Shown here piece after piece: positions 63,543 to 64,000 of a DNA stretch of 64,000 nucleotides. Position numbers and translations under genes: made by a program. The notes under the pieces are model-generated. The model did not search any database and had not been told where the DNA came from. It saw only the letters and a list, made by a program, of their open reading frames with translations. The DNA comes from Mesorhizobium sp. 1M-11 (GTDB lineage Bacteria; Pseudomonadota; Alphaproteobacteria; Rhizobiales; Rhizobiaceae). Within the stretch, counting starts at the first letter, position 1, and the number at the start of each line of letters is the position of its first letter. The stretch lies in contig NZ_LJSD01000074.1 of the NCBI RefSeq assembly GCF_001303895.1, positions 124,001 through 188,000 on the forward strand, given 5' to 3'.

Positions 63543-64000
63543 ATCGCGCTCCTTTTGTTGTCGGTCTCGGAGGGGTTGGAGAGGTCGACGCCATGCTGGT
63601 GCTTGAGCAGCGCCAGGAACGCGGCGCGCTCCCGTGAACCCTGCTTGGCGTCCCATTTCTTGTGGGCGGCGAGGATATCGAGCACAGCATCGACAAGATC
63701 AATCGTGAGGCCGCCGGTGATGGCGATGGTGGTGCGGCGCAGGAAGATGTCGGCCAGCGTCTCGACCTGTTCGCGCTCCACGATCAGCCGGATTTCATTG
63801 TGACTGTAGCCGTAACCGGGCAACATGGCGTCCGGTGTCGTGGAAAGCACGTCAGCGACGGCACGAGCCGAGCTGCCGTAGCGCTCGAGTAGCGTCTGCG
63901 CGCGCGCCTTGCTGATCTTGTATTCGGACGCCAGTGCTCCACACCAGGTCGCCGTATCTGCAGGGAAATCCCGACCACCGCCGATCGCCAGGTCTTCGGT
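63533..64000 (-). CDS. GlpD-like FAD-dependent polyol-phosphate dehydrogenase, C-terminal part
   Basis: The last ~155 residues of a glycerol-3-phosphate dehydrogenase family protein, cut by the window edge. TEDLAIGGGRDFPADTATW, ARAQTLLERYGSSARAVADV, NEIRLIVEREQVETLADIFL and RRTTIAITGGLTIDLVDAVL correspond to the DAO_C domain. The TEDL.IGGGRDFP start also occurs in erythritol-phosphate dehydrogenase (EryB), so GlpD and an EryB-like enzyme cannot be separated from this fragment. It is the first visible gene of the sugar/polyol operon. Confidence 0.82.
   Translation of the reverse strand, partial: TEDLAIGGGRDFPADTATWCGALASEYKISKARAQTLLERYGSSARAVADVLSTTPDAMLPGYGYSHNEIRLIVEREQVETLADIFLRRTTIAITGGLTIDLVDAVLDILAAHKKWDAKQGSRERAAFLALLKHQHGVDLSNPSETDNKRSAICA

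Overview
The window is a high-GC chromosomal segment from an alphaproteobacterium of the order Hyphomicrobiales, most likely Phyllobacteriaceae (Mesorhizobium or Aminobacter type). This placement is inferred from gene content (rhizobial-type phn, ure and paa operons, paired Ku genes, DUF982 and DUF3175 proteins), from EcfG/RpoE2-type promoters (GGAAC-N18/19-TT), and from a dispersed palindromic repeat typical of such genomes. I saw no rRNA, tRNA, CRISPR array, prophage or intact insertion sequence.

Layout. 1-8.4 kb: aromatic catabolism. It holds the 5' end of an indolepyruvate ferredoxin oxidoreductase gene, an Lrp/AsnC regulator, and a phenylacetyl-CoA operon running leftward (paaA, a membrane protein, paaB, paaC, paaD, paaE, an extra Paa-type ferritin-like gene, paaZ). 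The operon begins with a 44-codon remnant of the thiolase gene paaJ behind a palindromic TetR/PaaR-like operator. 8.5-10.8 kb: a GNAT acetyltransferase, a small protein and a membrane GGDEF cyclase. 10.8-17.3 kb: a TTQ amine dehydrogenase cluster (large subunit, MauE-like, MauD-like, small subunit, two cytochromes c) with an AraC regulator and a membrane cytochrome carrying four CxxCH motifs. The small subunit resembles aromatic amine dehydrogenase more than methylamine dehydrogenase. Together with paa and ior this suggests a route from aromatic amines and aromatic amino acids to phenylacetyl-CoA.

17.3-37.3 kb: a general stress island. Seventeen promoter-like sites of the EcfG/RpoE2 type sit in front of, and often between divergent, small stress genes and DNA repair genes: DUF4142, SRPBCC, UdgX with a BON protein, Ku, LigD, a second Ku, DUF3175, a CBS protein, DUF892, a glycine-zipper stress protein, an SDR oxidoreductase and topoisomerase IB. 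A KaiB-like gene coupled to a histidine kinase gene and a Crp/Fnr regulator follow, without such sites.

37.3-41.9 kb: a lone livG, tex, a 2-hydroxyacid dehydrogenase and a 38-residue membrane peptide. 42-53.4 kb: a complete C-P lyase cluster (phnF divergent from phnGHIJKL, a hexapeptide transferase, phnCDE, a DUF1045 protein, phnM, phnN) with a Pho box and a palindromic operator in the divergent promoter. 53.4-59.3 kb: a urease operon (ureD, ureA, a HupE/UreJ gene, ureB, ureC, ureE, ureF, ureG), in which the HupE/UreJ gene contains an in-frame copy of the palindromic repeat. 59.5-64 kb: a leftward operon of a GlpD-like dehydrogenase (partial), a class I aldolase, an FGGY kinase and a GMC oxidoreductase, probably for a sugar or polyol.

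The most notable points are the density of stress promoters around the NHEJ and UdgX genes, the palindromic repeat that enters coding sequence in different frames and supplies stop codons, the aromatic amine to phenylacetate linkage, and the split KaiB-like/histidine kinase pair.
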